NCBI GenBank assembly: GCA_023525715.1
Contig: CM042009.1
Span: forward strand, 127,994,645-128,058,644
DNA length: 64,000 nt
Direction of reading: 5' to 3'
From: Cichorium intybus
Taxonomy: Eukaryota > Streptophyta > Magnoliopsida > Asterales > Asteraceae
Both the position numbers and the translations under genes were made by a program. This document shows positions 1-16,739 of the stretch, piece by piece; position 1 is the stretch's first letter, and each line of letters opens with the position of its first letter. A model generated the notes under the pieces. The model was not told where the DNA came from and made no database searches. It worked only from the letters and a program-made list of their open reading frames with translations.

Positions 1-3114
<3,114 letters not shown>

Positions 3115-3126
3115 ATCTCCCCCTTT
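3115..3126 (-). other. Polypurine tract (plus-strand primer site)
   Basis: The minus strand reads AAAGGGGGAGAT immediately before the LTR tip TGTTGGGAATA, the expected place and composition for a retrotransposon polypurine tract. The 3127-3415 interval between this and the env-like C-terminal region shows nothing else I recognise. Confidence 0.75.
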
Positions 3127-3415
3127 GTGTGAAGTGCATCCAAAGCCTAAACACGGAAGTGTCTTTTGTAGGCCCTCTTCAAGGTTTTCCTAACTACCAA
3201 ATACAAGTTCATATGATCCATGAACTTCTTCTTCTTTTCCTCTAAATTAACATGACAAGCATTCACATGAGGAATCATGCCTGAGATAAAACAGGAGGGA
3301 TGGAGGCCAAGATAGTCTATTTCAAAGAACTTGATCATGACTTTGGTTTCATTTCGAAGTCCTTTAAAGACTACACCGTATGGTTCATTGAGAATCTCTC
3401 CATTCTTGAATCTGC

Positions 3416-3898
3416 TTATGTTCCGAACTCAACAGGAGGAGTGTTTACTGGTTGCTTGTAGTAGGAACATAACTCAATGTCGTGCTTGGCAAACCTCAGC
3501 AGGTAGTTGTTCAGAAAACCCAAAATGTGGTTTTTGACTATAAGTACAGACATTGCGGCATGAGCTGCATCATTTCTTTGTATAATGTCAAGAATTTGAA
3601 TGAAGTCCATTGGATTCATGATTGGGAAGTCGGCAATCGTAAACCTTGACTCGACCTCATCTGCACCACGAAGAACAAGAAACTCATAGTTCGTGAGGTT
3701 CTCATAAGTTTCTACCTCCTTGATTGATATGATTCTCTTGATCTTGTTCAAGCTCCATACTTCACTCTGATGTTGAATGAACATGGCATGGAAGTTGATT
3801 TTGTTGGTCCAGTAGATTGTCCTCTGTTCATTTGTAATGGACTGAACGAATTGGAGGAAGGAGAAGGTCTTCGGATTAAAAGGAATGTCAAGTTGCAT
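3416..3898 (-). pseudogene. Detached C-terminal region of the env-like ORF
   Basis: A 160-codon open stretch lies downstream of the 661-codon env-like ORF, in a different frame. The 415 bp between them can be read through with a TAA just after the upstream ORF, a low-complexity Thr/Ser/Gly stretch, one frame change and another stop near 4000. This suggests it was once the same protein. The region is mixed hydrophobic and charged and contains no catalytic motif that I recognise. Its link to the upstream ORF is inferred from position and the readable linker, not from a domain match. Confidence 0.5.
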
Positions 3899-4313
3899 GT
3901 CTTCGGAGTCTGTTGTCTGAAAACTCCGAAGCGGTAGTCTGTTGTGTACACTCAGGTCTTGAAATCCAAAGAGTTTAATAGCCTCTGCGGTCTATTTTCC
4001 ATCATCACGTGCGAAGTTGTTCATCTTGATCATCAAGGCGTAGTCAGCACGTCTGGCTTTTGTAGACATCCTCCATGTGTGGAGCAATTATACTTTCAAC
4101 AGACCTATCTGTTGAGCTTCCAGCTCCAGCTGAACCACCAGCTCCCATGGTTGATGTTGTGATGGTTGAAAATGTAGGACCAGCAGTGGTTGTTGTGGCT
4201 ATGGAGGTTAACCTAGGCCTTTCTCCCCCTTGTGAAGCATAACCCGCATGCTGAGCAGTTATAGGCCTGCCTTGTGGTCTAGATAACCTATCTGCAAAGT
4301 TTATCAGAGGCTG

Positions 4314-6299
4314 TTATATAGTTCTTAACCGAATGGTCATGTCTTGGTTAAGAACTGAATTTGTTCTTTGGAGTTGCTTTGTAAACTTTGAGATGTCTGA
4401 AGCAGCTTGGGCGGCTGTGAGCTCTTCAATCTTTGCTCTAGCCTCATCAAGTTGTTTTTCAAACTTGGTACTTTGCTGAGATTCACTCCGAAGTTTTTGT
4501 AAAGCTTTCATGACTTCGGAGTGTGATTGTTCAGCCTTTTCAGCAAAGGCTCCAATTTTCTTGTCAATATTGGCTACAGCAGACTCCAATTTTTGTTCAA
4601 AGGAAGATTGGATCTTACTCTGTTGATCCATGAGTTTCTTCTCAAGCTGTTGTACTGAATCCTTTATTTCTTTGGATAGGGTGACTTCCAGAGACTCGAT
4701 CTCTTCAGTGATGTCACCCAAGGTTGGTTTTGTGGGATCGAAGCCGGTTTGTGCTTGAATCAGAGTATCAAGCTTGGAATTCAGAATTTTGTACTGTTTC
4801 ATTAGTAGAAATGCTTCATCTGGCAGTTCTTCATCTGAGGTTCCTTCAGCAATCAAAGGAGCCATATGAAAAGCCTCAAAGAAGGCTGCTGAAGTCGGGT
4901 TTTGTCCTGAGGGTGATGGAGATGAATCAAAGTCTAGTAGAGAAAAGTCAATACCAGAGAAAGGGATAGTAGATGTTCGAGGTGTAGTTGTAGGCGGTGG
5001 AGGAAGTGGTATATCAGATGATGTGGTGTGGATTGAGGTTGTCAGTTGAGCTGTTGTGGCTGGAGGAGGAGGTATTGTTGTATGAGGTGGTGTAGGTGGT
5101 TGGGTTGTTTTAGGTGGAGATGGTGGAGCAGTGGTATTTGGAGGAGTGGGTGGTCTAGTTGTTGGTGAAGGTGAAGGGGGTTGGTCATCATGTTGTTCTT
5201 CTTCCTGGACTGTGGATGGAGTCTTTTCTGAATCCGAAGACTCATCCATAATAGTTAGTTTCCTCGTCCTCTTCGGTTGCTTCCTCTTCGGAGTAGTTTG
5301 CCCCGAAGTCTTTCTCCTTTTCTCAGTCTTCTTCGGACCGCTCGGTCCACCAGTTATCTTCCTCTTCCCTTTCCCTTTTGGATTTGCCATGACTGGTGCT
5401 TCTTGACTTAAATCACGAGTGGGGTAAGGGATAACTAGAGTGTTACGATAGGTGTTTACCTCATTGCACTCCATGGGCACTTTAGAAAGCATGACTTGTG
5501 GAATTTGAGCATAGAAGGGTGCTGGTTCATCATCCAGCGGTGGGATGGCAATGGGAGTGTATCGTAGTTCTGGAAGTGAAACGTCAAGAACAAATCTAGC
5601 TTGTTGATAATGGGCGTGAACAACAATTGCCCAAAATCTTGCATTAGACATTTCTGTCCCCTTCAAGATGTGATTAGTATGCGAACAGAAATCAGTCCAA
5701 AGAATGGTTGCGTAATCTACCTTGACGTCATAGTAGATTCCGTAGAGCATGGTTTGGAATGAGACACTTGCAGAGTTCAATCCTGAAGTTCGTCCTGAGA
5801 GACATCTGAGGAAGATGCTGAAGTAGTATCTCCACAGATCAGGAAGTTGGTTCTTCTTGAATGTGCTAATCTTTTCGAGTGGAGGTGAGTATCCCATCTC
5901 ATTGAACATTTCAACCAGTTGTTCAGCAGAGGGAACAACCATTTCTTTAGAGTTGTAGACGGGGAGATGGAGGGCATCAACGAACATTTCTTTAGTTAAC
6001 TGTACCTTTTTGTTCTTTCCATTTGAATCGATGGCCTCATAGAACACCGATTTCACCTGATTGTTGTGATCGAACAGAGCATTCGATGTATAGTAGGCTC
6101 TGTGAACAACAGTTGCAGGAATCGTAGGAGTATAGGTTAGGGCATAGCCAAGAACCGATCTCTTCAAGCATTCAACCAGGGCATCGATTGGTTGAGGGTA
6201 GAGTTGTAGATTGTTGTGAAGAACCAGATTAGCAGACTGGCTCTTGAGGGTTGGGACTGAAATGGCTTCAGTGGTTTGACATGAAGCTTCAGCTGCCAT
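4314..6299 (-). CDS. Env-like / third ORF of a Sirevirus-type copia element (661 codons, intact)
   Basis: This ORF lies between RNase H and the 3' LTR, the place of the so-called env-like gene in Sireviruses; the real function of these proteins is unproven. Residues 1-290 form a globular domain. Residues about 306-349 are strongly basic (GKGKRK, KKTEKRRK, PKRTRK) and look like nuclear-localisation signals. Residues about 374-446 are a Pro/Thr-rich linker of PPTPP and PPSPP repeats. Residues about 500-655 are heptad-like and rich in E, K, Q and L, and should form a coiled coil. I see no signal peptide or clear membrane segment, which argues against a true envelope glycoprotein. The start at 6299 is the first ATG of the frame. 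It is the only long intact ORF of this element and stops at a TAA beyond which the frame stays readable, so the native protein was probably longer. It contains no reverse-transcriptase or integrase motif. Confidence 0.75.
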   Translation of the reverse strand: MAAEASCQTTEAISVPTLKSQSANLVLHNNLQLYPQPIDALVECLKRSVLGYALTYTPTIPATVVHRAYYTSNALFDHNNQVKSVFYEAIDSNGKNKKVQLTKEMFVDALHLPVYNSKEMVVPSAEQLVEMFNEMGYSPPLEKISTFKKNQLPDLWRYYFSIFLRCLSGRTSGLNSASVSFQTMLYGIYYDVKVDYATILWTDFCSHTNHILKGTEMSNARFWAIVVHAHYQQARFVLDVSLPELRYTPIAIPPLDDEPAPFYAQIPQVMLSKVPMECNEVNTYRNTLVIPYPTRDLSQEAPVMANPKGKGKRKITGGPSGPKKTEKRRKTSGQTTPKRKQPKRTRKLTIMDESSDSEKTPSTVQEEEQHDDQPPSPSPTTRPPTPPNTTAPPSPPKTTQPPTPPHTTIPPPPATTAQLTTSIHTTSSDIPLPPPPTTTPRTSTIPFSGIDFSLLDFDSSPSPSGQNPTSAAFFEAFHMAPLIAEGTSDEELPDEAFLLMKQYKILNSKLDTLIQAQTGFDPTKPTLGDITEEIESLEVTLSKEIKDSVQQLEKKLMDQQSKIQSSFEQKLESAVANIDKKIGAFAEKAEQSHSEVMKALQKLRSESQQSTKFEKQLDEARAKIEELTAAQAASDISKFTKQLQRTNSVLNQDMTIRLRTI

Positions 6300-8380
6300 T
6301 GTTGACGAAAGGAAGAAGATGAAGAAGCTTAGGGTTTCTTTGAGAGTAAGTTTGCAGAGAGAGTTTGAAAGTTATGTTCGCGTAAAGAGAGTAACTGAAA
6401 AGGTGAGAGGTTTATATAGTATTTGTGGTCCCTAGGTCATTTAATGCACGATTAAAATGGTCCTGTAATTACTGGACACCTCAGCACCTGCACGTCCCAC
6501 TATCTCTGCAAAAAGGAGAAACGTACGGCTGTCAGTTGCAATGATTTAAAACTTGAACCGCCCTTTTTGTGAGACCTTTTTGTTAAGATTTTCCTTTAAT
6601 TTCTCATTGACAGCTGTGCACGAACAAACGGTCATCTATTTCTAAGGAATGTTTTTCTCTGAGAGTTATCATAAATGTGGAAATCATTTGAACAATAAAT
6701 TGACTTCGGATCTATGGGGAAAATTATGACCGTTATAAGTGCTCTTCGGAGTGAAGGCATAAAGTTATGATTAACTCCGAAGGGTATTATTTTCACTTCG
6801 GTGGATAACATGTGTTTGTGAAGTATCTGTTAGGACGCCGAAGTTCATTGGTTTTCCTTTGAAGTTTTGGTTTTACTTTTGAGATATGTAATATGACATT
6901 TATCCTTAACTTCCCTGAATATTATGAAAAGATGATTTAACAAGTTAATGTTCAGAATCATTCGAATCATGTTGGAAGTCCATTTTTCATTTCAAAGGTT
7001 GTTTGATTCAATATCAGTCATGAATGTATAAGTCTAATCACCCCATCACTAACTTGATTTCGCATTTTGAAACATGGTTTGAATTGTGCTTATGTGTTTC
7101 AAAATTTTCATACACAATAGTGGTAACATTCTATGCATTTGAAATTTAAAGAAATTTTCATTCTTGAATTGAACATCATAAGTGTTTTTATAAATTGGAT
7201 TGTTTTTGAAGAACCTTTTTGAAAAATATATTCCCTTTCATCAATTGGAGTGTTTGGATACTAGGCTCTGATGACAAGCCTTTGAGCTTCGTACACCACT
7301 CCAACTTTATCATTTAAGATAGACTACTTGAAATGTTCATATTCTCTACAAAGTACTCGACTATGTTATAGGAGCTCCTTGTATTGTTATTTAAAACAGA
7401 AGAATAAGTCTTTGAATGCTGATTTATATTTCTTTTGCATTATATTATTTGTCATCTTGTTTTTGTTTGTTGTCTTTGATTCTTTTAACAATTTTTTTTC
7501 TGTTTATCTTTTCGAGAATTTTCAATTTGTCCTTTTTATCTTTTCTATTTTGGATTTACTTATCCGAAGATACAAAAACTTCACCATTTAGTTTCTTTCT
7601 TGGTGCTTTTTGGTTTTGATTTATACAATCCTTGAATGTGAAAATCTTCTTTTAGTTCAATTTTGTACCATTAATGAAAAGAGATTTAAATTTGCTTATC
7701 AGACAATGTTGGTACTATTTTTGAAGAAAACTTCGGAACACTTGAGTTATCCTGTGTAGTTTTGAGGCTACATGATTAATTTGAAGTTGAAGCGAGTCAA
7801 GTTCAGAAGGGAGGTTAGAAATAGACATTTTGTTAAAGATATTGGAATCAAACAAGGCTTCAAATTGTAAAATAGCCTTGACCTCACTTCGAAGTCTGTT
7901 TTCTTACCAATGTTTCAAGTCGATTCCCAAATGCCTTTTAGTGCAATAAGGCATGATTATCAGAATCTAAAATCAAAGTTTTGTCCTTTAGTTGATTGAT
8001 TCATGAAAGTAAGGATAATCTTTCCATTTTGCATCAAACTTTTCTCAAAACATAATGTGTATGTATAAGAGCCTTTATTTTTCTTGTTTTTGATTTTTCT
8101 TATCCTTAAAACTTTTTATGATTATCCTCAAGAAGTGAAGTCAAAATATTTTTAAATGAATTTTTCCATTTTCATGATTTTATTTGACAGAAAATTTTGT
8201 TCCGCAGACTTCCGAAGTGATATTTTACTTCGGAGTGATGCGGTGCAATTCTACGTAATTTTTTTCTTATTTTACTCCGATGAGCTCCGAAGCAATGAAA
8301 CTCTTCGGAGCGCTGCGGTGTGTTGTGATTTTACAAATTATCAGACTGAAGAAAAGAGTAATAGTGAGCAAATCTGAGAT
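6300..8380 (-). other. Non-coding spacer between pol and the env-like ORF
   Basis: About 2.1 kb of AT-rich internal retroelement sequence. Small open frames at 7328-7619 are short, hydrophobic and Phe/Leu-rich, with no recognisable domain. TTCGGA/TCCGAA words recur near 6710-6840 and 8210-8310, as they do in the coding parts of this element. A splice acceptor for the env-like ORF might lie here, but I cannot place it. Confidence 0.6.
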
Positions 8381-11300
8381 TTATTGAATAGTGGATCCAT
8401 CGATCATTCCAAGTCTACGAACTATTCTTGTGAATTCCTCTTCATTCATGGCCTTTGTGAAGATATCTGCCAGTTGTTCTGTAGTGTGAACAAAGTGCAC
8501 CTCAATATTCCCCTCCTCAACATGATTTTTGATGAAGTGATAGCGAAGAGCTATATGCTTCTTCTTGGAATGTTGAACTGGATTGTGGCATATACGAATT
8601 GCACTTTGGGAGTCACAGAACAAAGGTATATTTCTCATGTTGATGGCATAATCTTTCAGTTGGCTTTGGATCCAAATGATTTGTGAGGTACATGCTGCAA
8701 CTGCTACATATTCTGCTTCTGCTGTGGAGATAGAGACACAAGTTTTCTTCTTGGATTGCCAGCTAATTAGTTTTCCATCTAAGAATTGACAGCCCCCCAA
8801 AGTGCTCTTACGATCAATAGAGCATCCACCAAGATCTGAGTCAGAATAAGCTTGTATGTAGAAGCCGTAGTTTTCTAGGTACCACAGGCTATAAGCTGGT
8901 GTGCCATGAAGATATCGAAAGATTGTCTTAACCGCAGCCAGGTGAGGTTCTCTTGGGTCAGCCTGATATCTTGCACAATTACAGACTGTAAACATGATAT
9001 CAGGACGACTGGCTGTGAGATAGAGCAGTGATCCAATCATGCTTCGGTATTGCTATATGTCTGTCTTTGGTTTGTCCAATGAAGGATTTAACCTTGTACC
9101 TTCAGGCAAAGGAACTTTTGCTTTGGAGTAGTTAGTCATTTCGTATCGTTCAAGCAGACTCTTCGTGTATTTTTGTTGATTGATGAATATCCCCTCCTTT
9201 GATTGTTTTATTTGTAATCCAAGAAAGAAGTTAATCTTTCCCATCATACTCATTTGAAATTTGCTTTTCATTAATTTTTCAAAATCTTTTGATAAATTGG
9301 GGTCAGTGGATCCGAAGACTATGTCATCCACATAGATTTGGACTAACATCAAATGAGATCCAACTTTCTTTCTGAAAGTGTTGGATCCACTGAACCTTGT
9401 TTAAAGCTTGATTCTTTTAAAAATTTTGTCAAGGTCTTATACCAAGCTCTTGGAGCTTGTTTTAAACCATAGACAGCCTTGTCTAGCACATAGCAATGGT
9501 TTGGATGCTCTTTACTTTCAAAGCCAGGTGGTTGTTCAACAAAAACGGTTTCCTCGAGATCACCATTCAGAAAGGCACATTTGACATCCATTTGATAGAC
9601 ATCAAAGTTTTTATGTGCAGCATAAGCTAAAAATATCCGAACTGATTCGAGTCTGGCAACAGGAGCAAATGTTTCTTCATAATCAATTCCCTCCTGTTCA
9701 CAATAACCCTTGACAACCAGTCTTGCTTTGTTCTAAACCACATTGCCTTCGGTGTCTAGTTTGTTTCTGTACACCCATTTCAGACCAACAATTGAAGCAT
9801 TTGCAGGTTTTGGAATAAGCCTCCAAACTTTGTTTCTTTCAAATTCTTCTAACTCCAATTGCATAGCTTCAATCCAGTCTGAATGATCAAATGCATCTTT
9901 AACATTCTTAGGTTCTACCTTAGAAATAAAGACATTGAACATGCACAACTCGGAAGTTTTGTTAAGATCTAATTGCCTTTGGTGAAGTTGTGCACGAGTC
10001 AATACTTTATCTCGAACGTTACCGATGACAAGTGATGGAGGATGATTTCTCGTCCATTTGTCCAAGGGAGGATAATTTGGATCAAATTCAGGAGGTCCTT
10101 CAGAATCAATGTCTTCGATGTCTGAAGGATACCCCGAAGTAGAAGAGAAATCACCCATTATTAAATGATTGTTTGAATTAGTTGTGTTAGATTGTGGTGT
10201 GTGCATCTGTGAAGTAGAGTTTAGAGTGTTCTCCCCCTCGACACCTGTTGGTGTGGAGGAAGTTGTTGTTTTATCCGAATCGATTGGTGTTACAGAGTTC
10301 GGAGTGTTCTCCCCCTCGACAGCTGTTGGTGTGGAGGAACTTGTTGCTTTATCCGAAGCGATTGGTATTACAGAGTTCGGAGTGGTAATCTCTGGCTCCC
10401 CCTGGACTGTTGGATACAGGGACATGATATTAGAGATTTCCTGTGGAGATGAGATAGGACTGTTGGCTCCCCTTAGACCGTTGTTTGGCTCCCCCTCAAC
10501 ACTAGCATTTCCTTCACTTCGGTTAGATGGCTCCCCCTCAACAGATGACGGTCTTTGTACACTACTTGTGGAAGAATAATTAGGTACATCTGTAAGTTTG
10601 GACAATTCGGATACTTGGTTGCCAGGTGCACTGGCTTCGGAGTTTACAGCCCTCACAGGTGGATCGAACAAAAGTGCAAAGTCTGTATCAAATGTAGTGA
10701 TTGGTATAGCATCCACAGCAGGTTTTGGAAAGATGGATGACATAGGAAATGGATGCAGAGACTTCTTGATGTAGTAATCATCAAACCTTAGGTTGAAGGT
10801 TTCTTCAATTTTTCGGGTTCTCTTGTTCATGACTCTGTAAGCTTTTGAGTCTTGAGAGTATCCAAGGAAGATTCCATCTTCTGACTTATCATTGAACTTA
10901 GTCAAGTGATCCTTCAAGTTCAAGATAAAACACCTACAACCGAAGATGTGAAGAAATTTGACATTTGGTTTTCTTCGATTGAGTACTTCATAAGGTGTGA
11001 TATGAAATAACTTGTGAATATAGGATCTGTTTTGAGTAAAGCACGCAGTAGAAATGGCTTCGGCCCAGAAGTACATAGGCAGGTTTGCAAAATTTAGCAT
11101 AGTTCGAGCTGCTTCACACAAAGAACGATTTCTCCTTTCCACAACTCCATTTTGTTGAGGAGTATATGGTGCTGAGAAGTTGTGACTAATCCCTTTTGTT
11201 TTCAAGAATCCATCAAGAGTTTGATTTTTGAACTCCGAACCGTTGTCACTGTGCACAGTTCGGACTTTCTTATTTAGCATCACTTCCATTTTCCTTATGA

Positions 11301-11838
11301 AGTTAATGATTTCTTCAGCAGCATCTGATTTATTTCTTAGATATAACACCCAAGTAAACCTTGAATAATCATCAACTCTCACAAGAATGTATTTCTTCTT
11401 TCCAATTGACTCAACTGCGGATGGACCACACAAGTCCATATAGAGAAGTTAAAGGGGTTCGGTGGTTTTGGGATTGATCACTGTTGGATGCCTTTGTTTT
11501 GTTTGCTTGCCATGTTCACAAGCAGAACAAAGAGAGTCATTATCAAATTTGAGAGCAGGCATTCCCCGAACCAAATCCATAGCCACTAACTTGTTTAAAT
11601 CTTTGAAGTTCAGATGAGCAAGTCTTCGGTGCCATAGCCAGCTGACATAGGAGTTGGCTTTTGAGAGAAGACACAAAGATTGCCCACCGGTTACAGGCTT
11701 TAGATTCAAGGGAAACATCGATCCCTTCCTTTCAGATTTCAGCAAGACTTCTTTTGTTTCCTCTTTTGTGATTACACTCCCTTGGTTGTTGAATGTAACA
11801 GCATTGCCCGTTCTAACCACCAATTGAGAATATTCTAT
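8381..11838 (-). pseudogene. Copia pol (integrase, reverse transcriptase, RNase H), disabled
   Basis: Domains in order on the minus strand: integrase HHCC zinc finger (WHRRLAHLN, then CSACEHGK, about 11500-11660); integrase core with the acidic triad in MDLCGP, HSDNGSEF and NGVVERRNR (about 11110-11440); a variable linker with repeated VEGE units; RT start (LKWVYRNK, about 9760); MDVKCAFLNG (about 9570-9591); the catalytic YVDD box (about 9320); and RNase H (SISTAEAEYVA, about 8710-8740) ending in a stop at 8381. Damage: TAA at 11446-11448 just before the core, TAG at 9730-9732 in RT, a probable 1-bp loss near 9380, and TAG at 9050-9052 before RNase H. The outer parts share one frame (mod 3) down to the frameshift, so this was one polyprotein. 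No protease is present. It is non-functional as it stands. Confidence 0.9.
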
Positions 11839-14990
<3,152 letters not shown>

Positions 14991-15136
14991 ACATCGTCGC
15001 CGATATACGAATATCAAATTATTTTACTTTTAATGTTGATTTTTTTAATTTTCAAACTATTGTACTTCATTTATTAATTTAAATATGTTGTTCGATGTAA
15101 AACATTATCATTTTAGTTATATAACTTTTAGTTTAA

Positions 15137-16617
15137 TAATCTAATATACATAATTTGTTGATAGAAATATGATGATAAATATTGAACTTGAATCAAAGAG
15201 TCAACTAAACATAAAACAAAAGGATATTTGTTAATAGTTAATAAAATTAAATACAATGTAAAATACATAACCTAATTCGAAAGGTCAAATTTTCTAAAAG
15301 TTTATCCAACTGTTATATTTATAATAATAATAATTTTCTAAATAAGTAATTTTTATATTAATAACTAAAAGTTGTAGTTAAAAAAAACATTATATTAAAA
15401 AGCATAATACATGACAATGAAAACATCATTTTATATTTGAACTAATCATCATGATCAAAATAGAAAATTTGTCAAATAAGTTATCTTTAAACAAATTAAT
15501 CATAAGGTTGTGTCTTATACACAACCTACAATTTGTAGGATGTTGACATAACCTATCGAACATGCCAAAAACATCCTTTTGTCTAGGAAGGTCCGTTTGA
15601 TTAGAGACATTGTGGTGGCAGACCTCTACCTTCCCTCTCTATTTTGTTACTTTTTTCAGTTACATGATACTAACGAATATAACTACTTAAAGTAATACAT
15701 ATTTAAAATGATCAATTACTATATTTTTCAATTATTGTGTTCTTTGATGTATGATTGGATTACATTAGATTATGATATAGTGTTTTTATAAATTTTCCCT
15801 GAATTTAAATATCTAACAAATTCTATAATGGGATTTAACAAAATAGTATGGTAGAGATATTCCTTTGAATGGATTTTTAGGATTTGAATATCGTTTGATT
15901 GCTTTGATAACTATTCAAAAATCAAAAGAAGACAAATATAAAAGAATTATTATAATTTAGAAATTTTTAAAATTAAATTAAATCAACTATAATGCTGTTA
16001 TTTGTTTGTTGTTTATCATTAAACGGAGGTTATACTTTATAACTTCAATAAGTATTTTTTGAAATGATAAAAAATACTTAAACAAAATAGATAAGTGATA
16101 AGGGACACCATATTTCATTTAATCATCTAAATGTCATTTGTTAAAAGAAACATTTTATTGTGGTCATTAATAGATAAGTTCAAAATGTTTGGTTTCAAAT
16201 GAATATGGTTCAAGATAAATGAAATACGTTAAACCATATTAGTTTAATTGAGATGACCCTAGCTACAACACTTGTAAAACATATATATAAACTAGTGTAA
16301 GAATTGCTCCTGTAACCATCAAATTGATATTTGTATCAAAAATATCATCTTTCTTGAAAGAATCTTTAAAAAGTTTTTATAGGCTGAACCCGTTTAGATG
16401 TCACCTACTGTCACTAAACATCCAAACGCACCCATATTCGGCTGATTTAGTCCCTAATGTTACCGTAGTAGCAAATCATGGAAATTCTTCAAAAAAAAAA
16501 ACTAAAACTAAAACTAAGGATGACAAATAAGGGGTAAAAAATGATGAGTATGGATTGGTGATATCACGAAACAGGTGGGGCAATATTTTTTGTTAAAGGG
16601 CTTTTAGGAGAAATTAT
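15137..16617. repeat. Unit 1 of a 1.5-kb tandem repeat (complete)
   Basis: This unit starts TAATCTAATATACATAATTT and the same start recurs at 16618 and 20576, giving a unit length of about 1.48 kb. It is AT-rich and non-coding. Notable features are a perfect hairpin AGGTTGTGT...ACACAACCT near 15506-15528, directly followed by CCTACAA/TTGTAGG. It ends with GTTAAAGGGCTTTTAGGAGA just before unit 2, as does the end of unit 2 before unit 3. Confidence 0.8.
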
Positions 16618-16739
16618 TAATCTAATATACATAATTTGTTAATTTAAATAAGATGATAAATACTGAACTTGAATCAAAAAGTCAACTAAACATAAAAAAT
16701 GTTAAAAGGATATTTGTTAATAATTAAAATTAAATACAA
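16618..16739. repeat. Unit 2 of the tandem repeat, left part (split by the Helitron)
   Basis: Matches the first 120 bases of units 1 and 3 and stops at TTAAATACAA, exactly where a Helitron-like 3' end begins. The match resumes at 20198. Confidence 0.8.

Noticed and set aside
7328..7619. Phe/Leu-rich frames as a small membrane protein
   Set aside because: On the opposite strand to the element's genes, in an AT-rich spacer, with overlapping frames equally open; likely chance.
10169..10579. 136-codon plus-strand frame opposite the copia pol linker
   Set aside because: It is the shadow of the VEGE-repeat linker on the other strand, with no start context or domain.
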